64,000 bases of DNA from Flaccisagitta enflata. Its lineage: Eukaryota; Chaetognatha; Sagittoidea; Aphragmophora. A program made the translations under genes and the position numbers. The stretch is from the NCBI GenBank assembly GCA_965153355.1, contig OZ231127.1:90954001-91018000 (forward strand). The letters are read 5' to 3'. Below are positions 12,433 through 25,917 of the stretch, piece after piece (the stretch's first letter is position 1; the number at the start of each line of letters is the position of its first letter). The notes under the pieces are model-generated. The model ran no database searches. It worked only from the letters and a program-made list of their open reading frames with translations, and was not told where the DNA came from.

Positions 12433-12545
12433 CTGTTTGTTTTTGTTTTTGTTTTTTTGTTTTTGTTTTTGTTTTTGTTTTTGTTTTTGTTTTTGTTTTT
12501 GTTTTTGTTTTTGATTTGTTTTTGTTTTTGTTTTGTTTTTGTTTT

Positions 12546-12625
<80 letters not shown>

Positions 12626-12642
12626 GCTGTCGTTATCGTTGT

Positions 12643-12683
<41 letters not shown>

Positions 12684-12727
12684 TTGTTGCTGTTGTTGTT
12701 GCGTTGTTGTCGTTGTCGTTGTTGTCG

Positions 12728-12797
<70 letters not shown>

Positions 12798-12872
12798 AGT
12801 TGTTGTTGTTGTTGTCATGTGTGTCGTACACGAGTTATCTCGCCGCATCTCATTGACATCTGAGGGCTGAGT

Positions 12873-12906
<34 letters not shown>

Positions 12907-12908
12907 AG

Positions 12909-12972
<64 letters not shown>
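12433..12972. repeat. (TTTTTG)n and (TTG)n arrays with a duplicated spacer
   Basis: (TTTTTG)n at 12433-12545, TTG with CTG/TCG variants at 12546-12814, and TTG again at 12874-12972. A 57-bp unique piece containing GTGTCGTACACGAGTTATCT follows both TTG arrays (12815-12872 and 12972-13029), so array plus spacer was tandemly duplicated. Confidence 0.95.
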
Positions 12973-13189
12973 CAAGTGTGTCGTACACGAGTTATCTCGC
13001 CGCATCTCATTGACATCTGAGGGCTGAGTTTTGGGCGTGGCTCGACTTTGGGCGTAGCTGTTCGATCGTGAACCTCACCTTGGGATCACATTTTTAGAAC
13101 AAACGCACATTTGTGAAGATTATCTTCAAAGGGGCCCATAACCTATGCATAAACATCGATTTTGACAAACATGTGGCCATATGTCTGTC

Positions 13190-13385
13190 AATCCATCTGT
13201 CCAACCATCCGTCTATGCATGAGTTGGTCTATCCATCTGCCTATCAGTCCATCTATCTGTCTGTCTCTTTTTCTGTCTGTTTGTCTGTATCTTTGTCTGT
13301 CTGTCTTTCTATCTGTCTGTCCTTCAGTCTGGTAAACCATCCATCTGTTAATCTATCCATCCATCTGTCTGTCTTTCCATCTTCT
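13190..13385. repeat. Imperfect (TCTG/TCCA)n tract
   Basis: Degenerate mixture of TCTGTCTG, ATCCATCTG and related tetranucleotides. Confidence 0.8.
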
Positions 13386-13489
13386 TTTGGTGTATTTAGC
13401 TCCTGCCTAAACATTGGCGAACTATACTTATATTAATTCTTCATGAGTCAATTCCTCATCATGTCAGACCTAGAGGCCCAAATATCAGC

Positions 13490-13860
13490 TGCGAGGCCTT
13501 AAAAACAATCTACACCATGGTGATCTGGTTCTAGAAACATCACTGTTGCGTGGTAGTAAAGCCTCACGCTTTCCCTCTCAACACCAACAATGAAAAGCAA
13601 TCTATCCCACAGTGATCTGGTCCTAGATATGTCTCGTTTGCTAGGGATTAAAGCCCTTTTAGTAATCTATCCCTCAGTGATCTGGTCTCAGAAAAGTATC
13701 TTTTGCTTAGGATTAAAGCCCTTTTAGTAATCTTTCCCACAGTGGCCTGGTCTTAGAAATGTATCTTTTGCTTGGGATTAAAGCCCTTTTAGTAATCTAT
13801 CCCACAGTGATCTGGTCCTAGAAATGTCTCTTTTGCTTGGGATTAAAGCCTCGCGCTTTC
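13490..13860. repeat. 65-bp tandem repeat, about five copies
   Basis: Units contain AATCTATCCCACAGTGATCT, GGTCCTAGAAATGTCTC and GGGATTAAAGCCCTTTTAG. The outer copies are diverged and end instead in TAAAGCCTCRCGCTTTC. Confidence 0.85.
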
Positions 13861-13958
13861 TTCTAATTGGCCAGTTAACTCGGCTTAACTGGCACTAACT
13901 ACTCCTTCTTTCAAATTCAGTTGACATTTGAACCCTGTCATGATTCTCTTTAACTCTT

Positions 13959-14572
<614 letters not shown>

Positions 14573-14760
14573 TTTTCTTTCTCTCTCTTTGTTAATTCGT
14601 TCATTGATGTCTTTGATAGTTTTTACTTCCGTTCTTCATTTCCGTCCATCACTCCGATCGTCTGACCGTCCATCCATACGTCCATCCGTTCATTCGTCCG
14701 TCACTCCGACATGCAAAACGCAATGTGCAAAGTGTCTTTTCTTTATTTTTTCACATTTCC

Positions 14761-14806
14761 ATCATCATCCTCATCATCCTCATCATCCTCATCATCCTCA
14801 TCATCC

Positions 14807-14847
<41 letters not shown>

Positions 14848-14849
14848 GG
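14761..14849. repeat. (ATC)n microsatellite
   Basis: ATC and ATCATCCTC units. Translations rich in serine, histidine or methionine from this stretch are artefacts. Confidence 0.93.
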
Positions 14850-15217
14850 CGTCGTCGTTCTTGAGGCTTCGTCAATTCGACAACCAGTTGGGTAGAGCCC
14901 GCAAGGACGATGCTGATGAAGCCATAGGAGCCATAGGAGGAGGAGGAGCCGATACGGGCATGAACAGTTCTTTCCCCGGTGTCCAGGATGACGGGATGTT
15001 CCCTGTGTAAGTGTAAATAGTCTATTTCTCAATATAGTTTGTACAATAACAAGGCCAAGAAGGCCAACGATGCGCCCTCTTTGAATGAATGTTTTTTTCA
15101 TGAATGAATGTCAGTTGTGAATGAATAAATGATTGAATGAATGAATTATTTGACGTATGCTTCTTTTACTGGGGTAGAACCACTTTTCTGTTTTAAAAAT
15201 GCTTGATTTTGATGTTT

Positions 15218-15420
15218 TTAATGAATGCGTTACCGAGCGACCGACCAACCGACAGACACAGCCTAGTATAGAGATGCGAGGACGCATCTAACAAGGCACA
15301 GTAGGCCGATATGGTGCAACATGTGGATCACCGAACGAATGCGTTACCCGACCGACCAACCAACCGACCAACCAATGGACGGACACAGCCAGTTATAGAG
15401 GTGCTTTGTCGCACCTAAAA
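15218..15420 (+). mobile_element. Two adjacent GTGCGACAAAGCACCT repeat elements
   Basis: Two successive right ends (AGATGCGAGGACGCATCTAA and AGGTGCTTTGTCGCACCTAA), each preceded by a GACC tract. One AAGGCACAGTAGGCCGATAT left part lies between them. This suggests nested or head-to-tail insertion. Confidence 0.65.
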
Positions 15421-15480
15421 ACAACACTTACGACAAGGACGACAATGACGACAATGACGACAAGGTCGACAAAGAGGAAG

Positions 15481-15571
<91 letters not shown>
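15481..15571. repeat. (AAC)n microsatellite
   Basis: About 30 AAC units. Confidence 0.97.
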
Positions 15572-15572
<1 letters not shown>

Positions 15573-15710
15573 ACAAACAGAATCCACGCACCCGACTCTT
15601 TTACGCCGACTTTAACACTAAAAAAACTATTTTCCACGATGCAGGTAAGATTGGCTCTGACGGCATCAACGAGACTCGCCTGTGGAAAGGGGGGGGGGCA
15701 AGAGGGGGGG

Positions 15711-16231
<521 letters not shown>

Positions 16232-16234
<3 letters not shown>

Positions 16235-16312
16235 GGGGTAAGAGCACAGTGTTAGGCAGCCCGCTCGTCATCCACTGCATTAGATCGCGGGTTCGTGCCG
16301 CGCCTTGGGCGA
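16232..16312 (+). repeat. tRNA-like sequence, possible SINE head
   Basis: Contains CGCGGGTTCGTGCCGCG, which resembles a T-arm with a TTCG core, about 45 bases after a D-arm-like TTAGGCAGCCCGCTCGTC. The acceptor stem does not pair, so this is not a functional tRNA. Confidence 0.3.
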
Positions 16313-16369
16313 GTACTTTGAACGGATGTTCGAAGAGTTGTGGGGCTGGAGGGGGCAAACAACAACGAC

Positions 16370-16517
<148 letters not shown>

Positions 16518-17004
16518 GAGACTGACCACGACAGCGTCGGAATCGTCTTCGGCGTGTTTAATGGAATCTGCTTCTTCCGCATTTCGATTCCACTCCCAAT
16601 CGTAGACGCATCTCGAGGCGCAGCGAGCGAAGCAATGGAACGAATACTTCCCGCTCCATCCGTTGGCCGCAGAACGATCGTAGATTCGCTTCCGCTGAAG
16701 TCATTGTCGAGGAAGAAGAAAAGGAGTTGATGTACAGACAGACATAAGCCCGAGAATAGGCGACGATGCGCGTCATAACTGACTGACTGACTGATTGACC
16801 GGCTACACGGGCCGTGGAGTGAATTACGTGCTATGTGGACAGACTGCTAAAATTTCTGACGCAACAATTAAGCAGGACTCTCAAGATACGTTAATCGATC
16901 ACACAAGCGAAATCTGAATCCATATACTACTCTATTAGCCATGCCAGGTTATGAGTTCTCCCGAATTGCCAAGTCTAGACAACATCTACTGTGCACGTCT
17001 CGAG

Positions 17005-17635
<631 letters not shown>

Positions 17636-17729
17636 TATCGAGAAAGAAGTGATGTAAGTCCGATCATTCCAAACGCATGAACAGACATAATCGCCTTCGT
17701 CTTTGTTCTCCGATAGACTGACAACTTTC

Positions 17730-17880
17730 AGTTTTGTCTTTCTTTTCTCGTCCTTTGTCCTTCGTCTGTAACCCTTTGTCTTTCTTTTTTTATCCTTTGT
17801 CTTTCTTTTTTTATCTTTTGTCTTTCGTTTGTTATCCTCTGTCTGTCGTTTTCTATCTTTTGTCTTTCTTTTCTTTTTTC
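17730..17880. repeat. CTTTGTCTTTCTTTTTTATC short tandem repeats
   Basis: About seven diverged copies of a 20- to 22-bp pyrimidine-rich unit. Confidence 0.75.
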
Positions 17881-18014
17881 TCCCGAAAGGTGTCTCCCAC
17901 GCACACGCGTTTCGAATCTCCTTGATTCGGGAATCGCTGTTTAATGGGCTGGAGTAGATATTGTTTCATTTAACAACAGGAACATACAATTGTTTTGTGA
18001 CTCAATATTAATGC

Positions 18015-18135
18015 GTACCACATATTGCCCTTGGGCGACCTGCTTTTTGCGAGTGTATGTGAGGGGGTTTGGGGTGTGGATGGTGGTTGGTATCCCTGCC
18101 CACCCATCCGCAACGGTATTGTGACCCTATGTCAA
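18015..18135 (+). repeat. Shared tail CACATATTGCCCTTGGGCGA
   Basis: This tail, followed by TGCCCACCCATCCGCAACGG, also follows or resembles the right ends of GGGCAGCGGCCCC elements at 26456, 30788 and 42806, and a variant at 52740-52810. Confidence 0.6.
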
Positions 18136-18164
18136 TTAATATCTGAACAGACGTTATTCCTCAC

Positions 18165-19315
18165 CTTATACGCGTTCTTCCTCACCCATAACGCGTTATT
18201 CCTCACCCATAACGCGTTATTCCTCACCCATAACACGTTATTCCTCACTCATAACGCGTTATTCCTCACCCATAACGCGTTATTCCTCACCCATAACGAG
18301 TTATCCCTCACCCATAACGCGTTATTCCTCACCCATAACGCGTTATGCCTCACCCATAACGTGTTATCCCTTACCCCTAACGCGTTATTCCTCACCCATA
18401 ACGTGTTATCCCTTACCCCTAACGCGTTATTCCTCACCCATAACGCGTTATTCCTCACCCATAACGCGTTATTCCTCACCCATAACGCGTTATCCCTCAC
18501 CCATAACGCGTTATTCCTCACCCCTAACGCGTTATTCCTCACCCATAACGCGTTATTCCTCACCCATAACGCGTCATGCCTCACCCATAACGTGTTATCC
18601 CTTACCCCTAACGCGTTATTCCTCACCCATAACGCGTTATTCCTCACCCATAACGCGTCATGCCTCACCCATAACGTGTTATCCCTTACCCCTAACGCGT
18701 TATTCCTCACCCATAACGCGTTATTCCTCACCCATAACGCGTCATGCCTCACCCATAACGTGTTATCCCTTACCCCTAACGCGTTATTCCTCACCCCTAA
18801 CGCGTTATTCCTCACTGATAACGCGTTATCCCTCACCCCTAACGCGTTATCCCTCACCCATAACGCGTTATCCCAGACCCATAACGCGTTATCCCTCACC
18901 CATAACGCGTTATCCCTGACCCATAACGCGTTATTCCTCACCCTTAACGCGTTATTCCTCACCCTTAACGCGTTATTCCTCACCCATAACGCGTTATGCC
19001 ATATAAGTTATTTCTCACCCATAACGTTTTCATGCCTCACCCATACCGCGTTATTCCTCACCCCTAACGCGTTATTCCTCACCCCTAACGCGTTATTCCT
19101 CACTCATAACGCGTTATCCCTCACCCCTAACGCGTTATTCCTCACCCATAACGCGTTATCCCTCACCCATAACGCGTTATCCCTCACCCATAACGCGTTA
19201 TCCCTGACCCATAACGCGTTATTCCTCACCCTTAACGCGTTATTCCTCACCCTTAACGCGTTATTCCTCACCCCTAACGCGTTATTCCTCACCCACAACG
19301 AGTTATTCCTTACCC
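18165..19315. repeat. 21-bp minisatellite with an internal palindrome
   Basis: About 55 copies of CTCACCCATAACGCGTTATTC and one- or two-base variants. ATAACGCGTTAT inside the unit is self-complementary. The length is a multiple of three without stops, so long frames exist on both strands (for example LTHNALF repeats). No start context, signal or unique flanking protein sequence supports a gene. Confidence 0.95.
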
Positions 19316-19460
19316 AGCGCGCAAGCAACACCAGAATGGTCCCATTTGATCGCCAGATTTCAAGATGAGGTTTCGTGGATGTTCCATATCGTTTTCCTCT
19401 ATCGCATCCACGCAATTTTTCCGTTTATTCAAAACGGCTCCCTCAAGTAAAGACACAAGT

Positions 19461-19462
<2 letters not shown>

Positions 19463-19508
<46 letters not shown>
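19463..19508. repeat. (TC)n microsatellite
   Basis: About 23 TC units. Confidence 0.95.
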
Positions 19509-19512
<4 letters not shown>

Positions 19513-19649
19513 ACGCACATGTACGCAAACACACACAAGTTTTACAGACTTTGTCAAGATAATGAGAGGCAAGCATAATGGGAATACAGATGGAGTCGAG
19601 AGAATGATATATTGAATTTAATTATAATTAATCATAAATGAACTGATTA

Positions 19650-20040
19650 GAAGATGCTTAATTCTCCATCACAGGCACATTTCCAAGTACATCCTCACTT
19701 AAAACACCAACATCTGCGGCGCCCCTCTTGCCCTCATTATCTCAAGTCTTCACGAAGTCTACTGTACCGGTTGGAGGGCGGAAGTCGTACTCAATCTCGG
19801 TAATCGAGTTGATGTCAATAAATTAGGAGTCGTGTTTTGGAATTCTGTCGAGGATGCTGTTGAGGTTATTGTTGATGATGCTGCAGTTGACGGATTCTTT
19901 GTGCTGTTTCAGGCAGGAAAAGCGACGATGGTTTCGAGATAGTGAGCCAGGGACATTCAGTGAACGAAACAATGCATCAGTAGCAATAGCCTTAAATTTA
20001 TACAATTCAGTATTTTTAAGAGTTTCTGATAATGCTACAG
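19650..20040 (-). pseudogene. Decayed coding remnant of unknown family
   Basis: One minus-strand frame reads protein-like sequence for about 125 codons, broken by three stops. From about 20035: VTVALSETLKNTELYKFK, then ATDALFRSLNVPGSLSRNH. After a stop: FIDINSITEIEYDFRPPTGT. After a TGA: DNEGKRGAADVGVLSEDVLG and NVPVMEN, then stop. Composition is ordinary and non-repetitive, unlike the surroundings. It may be a fragment of a dead gene or transposon frame. A second frame gives a Ser/Thr-rich stretch between a CTGCAG acceptor and a GTACAG donor, so an unrecognised exon cannot be excluded. The family is unknown. Confidence 0.3.
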
Positions 20041-20465
20041 TTACACACTACTACGCCGGACCCATGAATAGCGATTAATCTGCGTCTTAAGGATATCATG
20101 TATGACATCTGTTATTGAGGCGTTGTAAAATAATCGGAAATTATAACTTTTGAAGAAAAAAAATCTTTTAATATTTCAAAATATCTATAACTGACAAGTT
20201 GGTTTCCAACACATATGAAATATCTCGTGCCACTCGTTGCTAGTAGAAGCGGCTAGTCTCCAAATCTTGGGAAAGAATTACTTTTTCTTCTTTTTTTATT
20301 CTTTTCTCAATGAAATATAGAAAAACTTGTCACGGTAGTGTAAGTGGAAGGAAATGGTACGCGGGTTTTGAACTATTTTCATCGACCATGTCAGGCAAGT
20401 TCTTTGAATGGCCAGAGCTGGGACTTTTTAAAAACAACTTTAATATCAGAGTGAGATTATTCATC

Positions 20466-21248
20466 TCAGATGAATAGCACGTTGTTCACTGACCGATTCG
20501 GTGCTTCGGGCCACATGAAAGTTATTTGTTGTTGATTTTCGCCATCAAAACTACATTGGCAAGTGTATTTGCCGTTGGCTTTGCCTTCGCCTCGTTTGTC
20601 ATAAAATTCGGAAATGGGGAAGAGGAGGCCGTGGCCGTGGCCGTGGCCGTTTCCATTGCCTTGGCCGTGGCCGTTTCCATTGCCGTGGCCGTGGCCGTTT
20701 CCATTGCCTTGGCCGTTTCCGTTTCCGTTGCCTTGGCCGTGGCCGTTTCCATTGCCTTGGCCGTGGCCGTTTCCATTGCCTTGGCCGTGGCCGTTTCCAT
20801 TGCTTTGGCCGTGGCCGTTTCCATTGCCTTGGCCGTGGCCGTTTCCATTGCTTTGGCCGTGACCGTTTCCATTGCCTTGGCCGTGGCCGATTCCGTTGCC
20901 TTGGCCGTGGCGGTTTCCATTGCCTTGGCCCTGGCCGTTTCCATTGCCTTGGCCGTTTCCGTTTCCGTTGCCTTGGCCGTTTCCGTTTCCGTTGCCTTGG
21001 CCGTGGCCGTTTCCATTGCCTTGGCCGTGGCCGATTCCGTTGCCTTGGCCGTGGCCGTTTCCGCTGCCTTGGCCGTGACCGTTTCCGTTGCCTTGGCCGT
21101 GGCCGATTCCATTGACTTGGCCGTGGCCATTTCTGTTGCCTTGGCCTTTCCCGTGGCCGTTGCCTTGGCCGTGGCCGATTCCATTGACTTGGCCGTGGCC
21201 ATTTCTGTTGCCTTGGCCTTTCCCGTGGCCGTTGCCTTGGCATTGCAC
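20466..21248 (-). CDS. Gly/Asn/His/Gln repeat frame with unique tail (uncertain)
   Basis: A minus-strand frame of about 260 codons encodes HGQGNGNG-type repeats from an 18/24-bp minisatellite. It then leaves the repeat for about 50 ordinary residues (LLFPISEFYDKRGEGKANGK, YTCQCSFDGENQQ, ITFMWPEAPNRSVNN) before a stop. The tail holds two cysteines and normal composition, as expected if this were the end of a secreted low-complexity protein. Against this, all three frames of the repeat are open on both strands, no signal peptide or firm start is seen, and the start used is GTG inside the array. Upstream frames continue only as GACTACGCTGGG repeats. Coding status is unresolved. Confidence 0.25.
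   Translation of the reverse strand: MQCQGNGHGKGQGNRNGHGQVNGIGHGQGNGHGKGQGNRNGHGQVNGIGHGQGNGNGHGQGSGNGHGQGNGIGHGQGNGNGHGQGNGNGNGQGNGNGNGQGNGNGQGQGNGNRHGQGNGIGHGQGNGNGHGQSNGNGHGQGNGNGHGQSNGNGHGQGNGNGHGQGNGNGHGQGNGNGNGQGNGNGHGHGNGNGHGQGNGNGHGHGHGLLFPISEFYDKRGEGKANGKYTCQCSFDGENQQQITFMWPEAPNRSVNNVLFI
20625..21242. repeat. 18/24-bp minisatellite (GGCCGTGGCCGTTTCCATTG)
   Basis: About 28 units of GCCTTGGCCGTGGCCGTTTC-type sequence with 6-bp sub-repeats (GGCCGT, TTCCGT). Confidence 0.95.
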
Positions 21249-21354
21249 TATTCCTCCAATGGCTTCACATTCCTTATTCTCCAGCGTAGTCCCCAGCGTA
21301 GTTCCCAGCGTAGTCTCCGATGTAGTCCAGGGCGTTATCCAAGAGCATTTCCAT

Positions 21355-21632
21355 CTTTGGGTATGTTTCTAGTGACGACCAAAAACGCGATTGTTCCCGT
21401 GAAACGCGTTTTCAGCTTGAACACGTATTCAAGAATTTCAACTGTGCCACGAGGGAGTAAGCAAAGTGAGTGAGCAAGCCCGTAAATGGAGCGAGCAAGC
21501 AAAGCAAGCGTAGCAAAGCAAGCAGAGTGCTGCGGAGCGAGTGAGTGGAGTAAGCGATGCGAGTGAACGAACATAGCGAGCGACCGACTGGCCCATAAAA
21601 AACATGGTTGTCTGTGACTAGAAACACACCCT
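21355..21632 (+). mobile_element. TTTCTAGTGACGACCAAAAACGCG-type TIR element
   Basis: Left end GTTTCTAGTGACGACCAAAA, CCCGTGAAACGCG, TCAACTGTGCCACGAGGGAG, a GAGCGAGCAAGCAAAG-rich middle, and right end TGACTAGAAACACACCC. The ends are inverted copies. No obvious flanking duplication for this copy. Confidence 0.75.
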
Positions 21633-22096
21633 TTCCAATTTTCCCACCGCTTTGGAGTGCAGCAGCGAAGTTCCACTTGGTCCACCAGGTCGTCAGTCTC
21701 TTCCCAATTCTGAGGATGCCATCGATGGTCCTCTGTCAGTTTTATCCCGGCCTTACATGGATGCAGCGATAGCCAAACTGGGGTGGAATTCGTTCAAAAT
21801 TGGATATGCACTTTCAAAAAGTAACCGCCCAAAGGCAGTACATGAATGTGGTCAACCTTACCCGTCGCTTTAGAGTAAAATTGAGGGGGGGGGGGCAGGG
21901 TAGTGACTACCATAGTCATATAGAATGTTCCATGGAACTAAGGGGGAATCTGTATGTCTGTCCATCCATGCAAGGGGGAAACAGGGCTGCGCCCCCAATT
22001 GGGGGACTAGGTCTCATGGAACAATGATGGAATCTCTATGTCCGCTCGTCCGTCCATCCGTCCATCCACCTGGCCCAAAGGCAGGGATCCGGATCA

Positions 22097-22275
<179 letters not shown>

Positions 22276-22439
22276 GCACATACAAACACACACACACAAA
22301 CGCACGCGCGCGCGCACGGACCTACGGACAAACCGAAGTACAGACTGACTGACGTACCTCGACCGATGGACGGACCCACGGATAGACCGACGGACAATCA
22401 AAGCCTCTCATAGATTCGCTATTCCGCGACTAAAAACTC

Positions 22440-22870
22440 ACGCTCATCATTACTAAAATCTTGATCCGGAGGAGAGTCCAAATTCCTCGTTTTCATTGCG
22501 ACGAAAACCGTCCAACCAAACAACAACAATCGTCGCATAACGCTTCAGAATTATGTCGTTGTCACAGCGACGTTGTGTTATTGTTTTTTGGCACTTCTAA
22601 ATGAATAATGAATGTCGCTCATTATCCGAGCCTCAGAAGTTAACTGTTTTAGAGATGTCGTGGACATTGAAAAAAAAATTCTTTTTACGAATCAAATTTT
22701 GTCTGCATTTGCACAATGACATATCTATTCAAAAAAGGGAAAAAGTAAAAAAAGAAAAAAAAATTCAATAACTGATGATGAATGCGTCCAGTATTTCGGT
22801 AGTAAATGGATGTAGACTAAGGTTGCAACGACGCAGACAAACGCGAATATGAGCAGAGCGAAATCACAAA
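22440..22870. other. No recognisable gene
   Basis: AT-rich unique sequence with homopolymer A runs. Nothing was recognised. Confidence 0.5.
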
Positions 22871-22872
22871 AA

Positions 22873-22883
22873 GAACAACAACG

Positions 22884-22971
<88 letters not shown>

Positions 22972-23020
22972 CCACAACCACAACAACAACAACAACAACA
23001 ATAACAACAACAACAACAAC
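22873..23020. repeat. (AAC)n microsatellite
   Basis: About 49 AAC units with CCACAACC interruptions. Confidence 0.97.
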
Positions 23021-23085
23021 AAACCGCTTGATAACTGGTGTCAGATTGGTCTCATATGTAAACATTCTCAAATTATACTTCATTT

Positions 23086-23615
23086 AAAAAGCTTACGTTC
23101 CTAAACGCAACTAGTCAGTGATTTCAAATCATTTTTCTCTTACAGTATTATGTTTGACGTTTTTTGTATAAAAATTTCATTGGTCTAGCACTAATAGTTT
23201 GTCCGCAACATCAATTTTAAGTAAAACAAATATATGAAGTTTGAGCTAAAAAACTCTTCTTTTATTCATGATAGTTTTTCTTGAAATTGCTCTAATTTCT
23301 TAACGGTTTGAGCTGCAAATGCCAGATTGGTCACATATGTAAACACTCTCAAATTATACTTCATTTGAGACCAATCTGGCATTTGCAGCTCAAACCGTTA
23401 AGAAATTAGAGCAATTTCAAGACAAACTATCATGAATAAAAAAAGAGTTTTTTAGTTCAAACTTCATATATTTATTTTACTTAAAATTGATGTTGCGGAC
23501 AAACTATTAGTGCTAGACCAATGAAATTTTTATACAAAAAACGTCAAACATAATACTATAAGAGAAAAATGATTTGAAATCACTGACTAGTTGCGTTTAG
23601 GAACGTAAGCTTTTT
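23086..23615. mobile_element. Near-perfect 530-bp palindrome (fold-back element)
   Basis: Arms 23086-23332 and 23369-23615 are equal in length (247 bp) and inverted copies with only a handful of differences. The loop is 36 bp. The bases just left of the left arm (23036-23085, AGATTGGTCTCATATGTAAA ...) are a direct repeat of the arm tip plus loop. There is no open frame. A transcript would form a very long double-stranded RNA. Confidence 0.9.
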
Positions 23616-23735
23616 ACTTTTCCCACTTTGAGATTGAACACGGGGTATGCAATAAAAGCCAAATCAACGACGGCAATGTCACGACATTATATGCCATTCA
23701 TACCATTAAACAAGTCAAAAACTATCTAGTTTCCG

Positions 23736-23953
23736 AACAAGGCCGGATACACGGCTACCCCAGTCGCGTGCGGGTGGGCAGGGTCCATAATTGATGTCAG
23801 TGGAACATTTGGGCAGGAGCAATAAGGCCATCAACGCCCATCAACGCCGAAAAAGTAAAGTGTGACGGATGGACGGACAGACAGACCGACGGACGGACCG
23901 ACGGACGGAACAACAAATAGGGGTCTAGAGACGCGTAGCACGCGACTAAAAAA
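23736..23953 (+). mobile_element. ACAAGGCC...CTAAAAA repeat element
   Basis: ACAAGGCCGGATACACGGCT, AGTCGCGTGCGGGTGGGCAG, a (GACG/GACC) tract, and AGCACGCGACTAAAAA at the right. Confidence 0.85.
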
Positions 23954-24091
23954 AAGGCGTCCATCCATTTCGCTCCAAAATTTGGCAGAACTAATCCTTA
24001 ATCAACACCTTTTACAAGACCACATCCCCGCTTATTATATTCCTCTGTCTATCAACGTTTGGCTACATCATTGTGGTCGTCAGTCATGGTT

Positions 24092-24345
<254 letters not shown>

Positions 24346-24757
24346 TTAATGATGATGGTGGTTGTGGTGGTTGTTATGTTGTTGCAGTATGGATGATTAC
24401 CCGTCGGCCGTCTTAAGACCGAGGTTATGCTTTCTGTTTTTCCTCTTCCTCTTCATCTTCCTCTTCCTTCCATCATCCAGCTCATAAACATAATCTCAAC
24501 CTAATATTTCATCATCAACGTCATCGAAATCCCATCAACAGAAACGGCACAAAAAAAGAAAAAGAAACCTGCACTTGATGACAAGACTGATGACCTGGAA
24601 TATTGCCCGCCAATAACATCGCACAAGAGGCCGGTGTGGCAACAACGCAACAGTTGGCAGCGGCGGAATGTATCCGGCAAAAGCGAACGGAGACACCCAA
24701 ACATTGCTTCTTCTTATTTTTTCCGAAGGCCTGTTGATAGGCTTAGCAAAACACAAT

Positions 24758-25190
<433 letters not shown>

Positions 25191-25447
25191 CACACCATTA
25201 TACAAAGACATGTCACATGTGGACATAAAGACAGACAGATATAGACAGATAAGACAGCATAACGAATTGACACAAATATCGACCGGCTAAAGCGCATAAA
25301 AGAATCACAAAGGACGTCTTAAAAAGAGACATAAAAGCAAAACAGAGAAAAAGAAACGCACACACATTTAATGTTAATGATGACTCGTGAGTCGTGACTC
25401 GTGAGAAGGGAATAACCAAAACAGAGAAAAGCAGTGATCGAAATTTG

Positions 25448-25642
25448 AATCGCCCTTAAAGTAAGTTTCTTGTCACAGACAATCGCGTCTTTAAGGGGCC
25501 ATTCGGTCGCTCGTTAACTCACTTCACTCACTCCTTCGTGAGACGGCTGAAAATCAGGAATATGTGTTGATGCTGAAAACGAGTTCAGCGGGAACAAACT
25601 CGTTCTAGGTCGTCACTAAAATTTCTAGTATAAACACGCCCT
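25448..25642 (-). mobile_element. Inverted copy of the GTGACTAGAAACGCCC TIR family
   Basis: Read on the minus strand it has GGGCGTGTTTATACTAGAAA, GTGACGACCTAGAACGAG, a short internal part and GACAATCGCGTC-type sequence near its end. The GAGCGAGC repeat section is much reduced. Confidence 0.6.
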
Positions 25643-25649
25643 AAGTCAG

Positions 25650-25796
25650 ATGGGCGCGCATGTTGGAGTTCCCCATGCTCTAGCCTCTAGATCAGCGAAA
25701 GGGCAGCACTATAAGTTTGCAGTTACTGTTCTTCTGAAACCCACCGTTCAATCGGGATGCAAAGAGGCGATGGAAGACGAGGTAGCGTTGCCGTGA
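25650..25796 (+). CDS. Small open frame of ordinary composition (uncertain)
   Basis: 48 codons from ATG to TGA in the only unique stretch here: MGAHVGVPHALASRSAKGQH, YKFAVTVLLKPTVQSGCKE, AMEDEVALP. It is non-repetitive and protein-like, but has no recognisable domain, flanking splice sites or known family. It starts 8 bp from the end of a transposon copy. It could be a fragment of a disrupted exon. Confidence 0.2.
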   Translation: MGAHVGVPHALASRSAKGQHYKFAVTVLLKPTVQSGCKEAMEDEVALP

Positions 25797-25917
25797 AGTG
25801 TCTTTCCTTTCTTGGGAATTTGGCGAAACTATTTTACATCATGCTGATTGTCGGTCCGTCGGTCCGTCCGTCAGCACGAGTCAAAAAGTGGGAAAACCAG
25901 CGCTAGACAAGTTTTTT

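Noticed and set aside
18025-19368. 447-codon frame with LTHNALF repeats
   Set aside because: It is a product of the 21-bp minisatellite. The opposite strand is equally open, and there is no unique domain or splice evidence.
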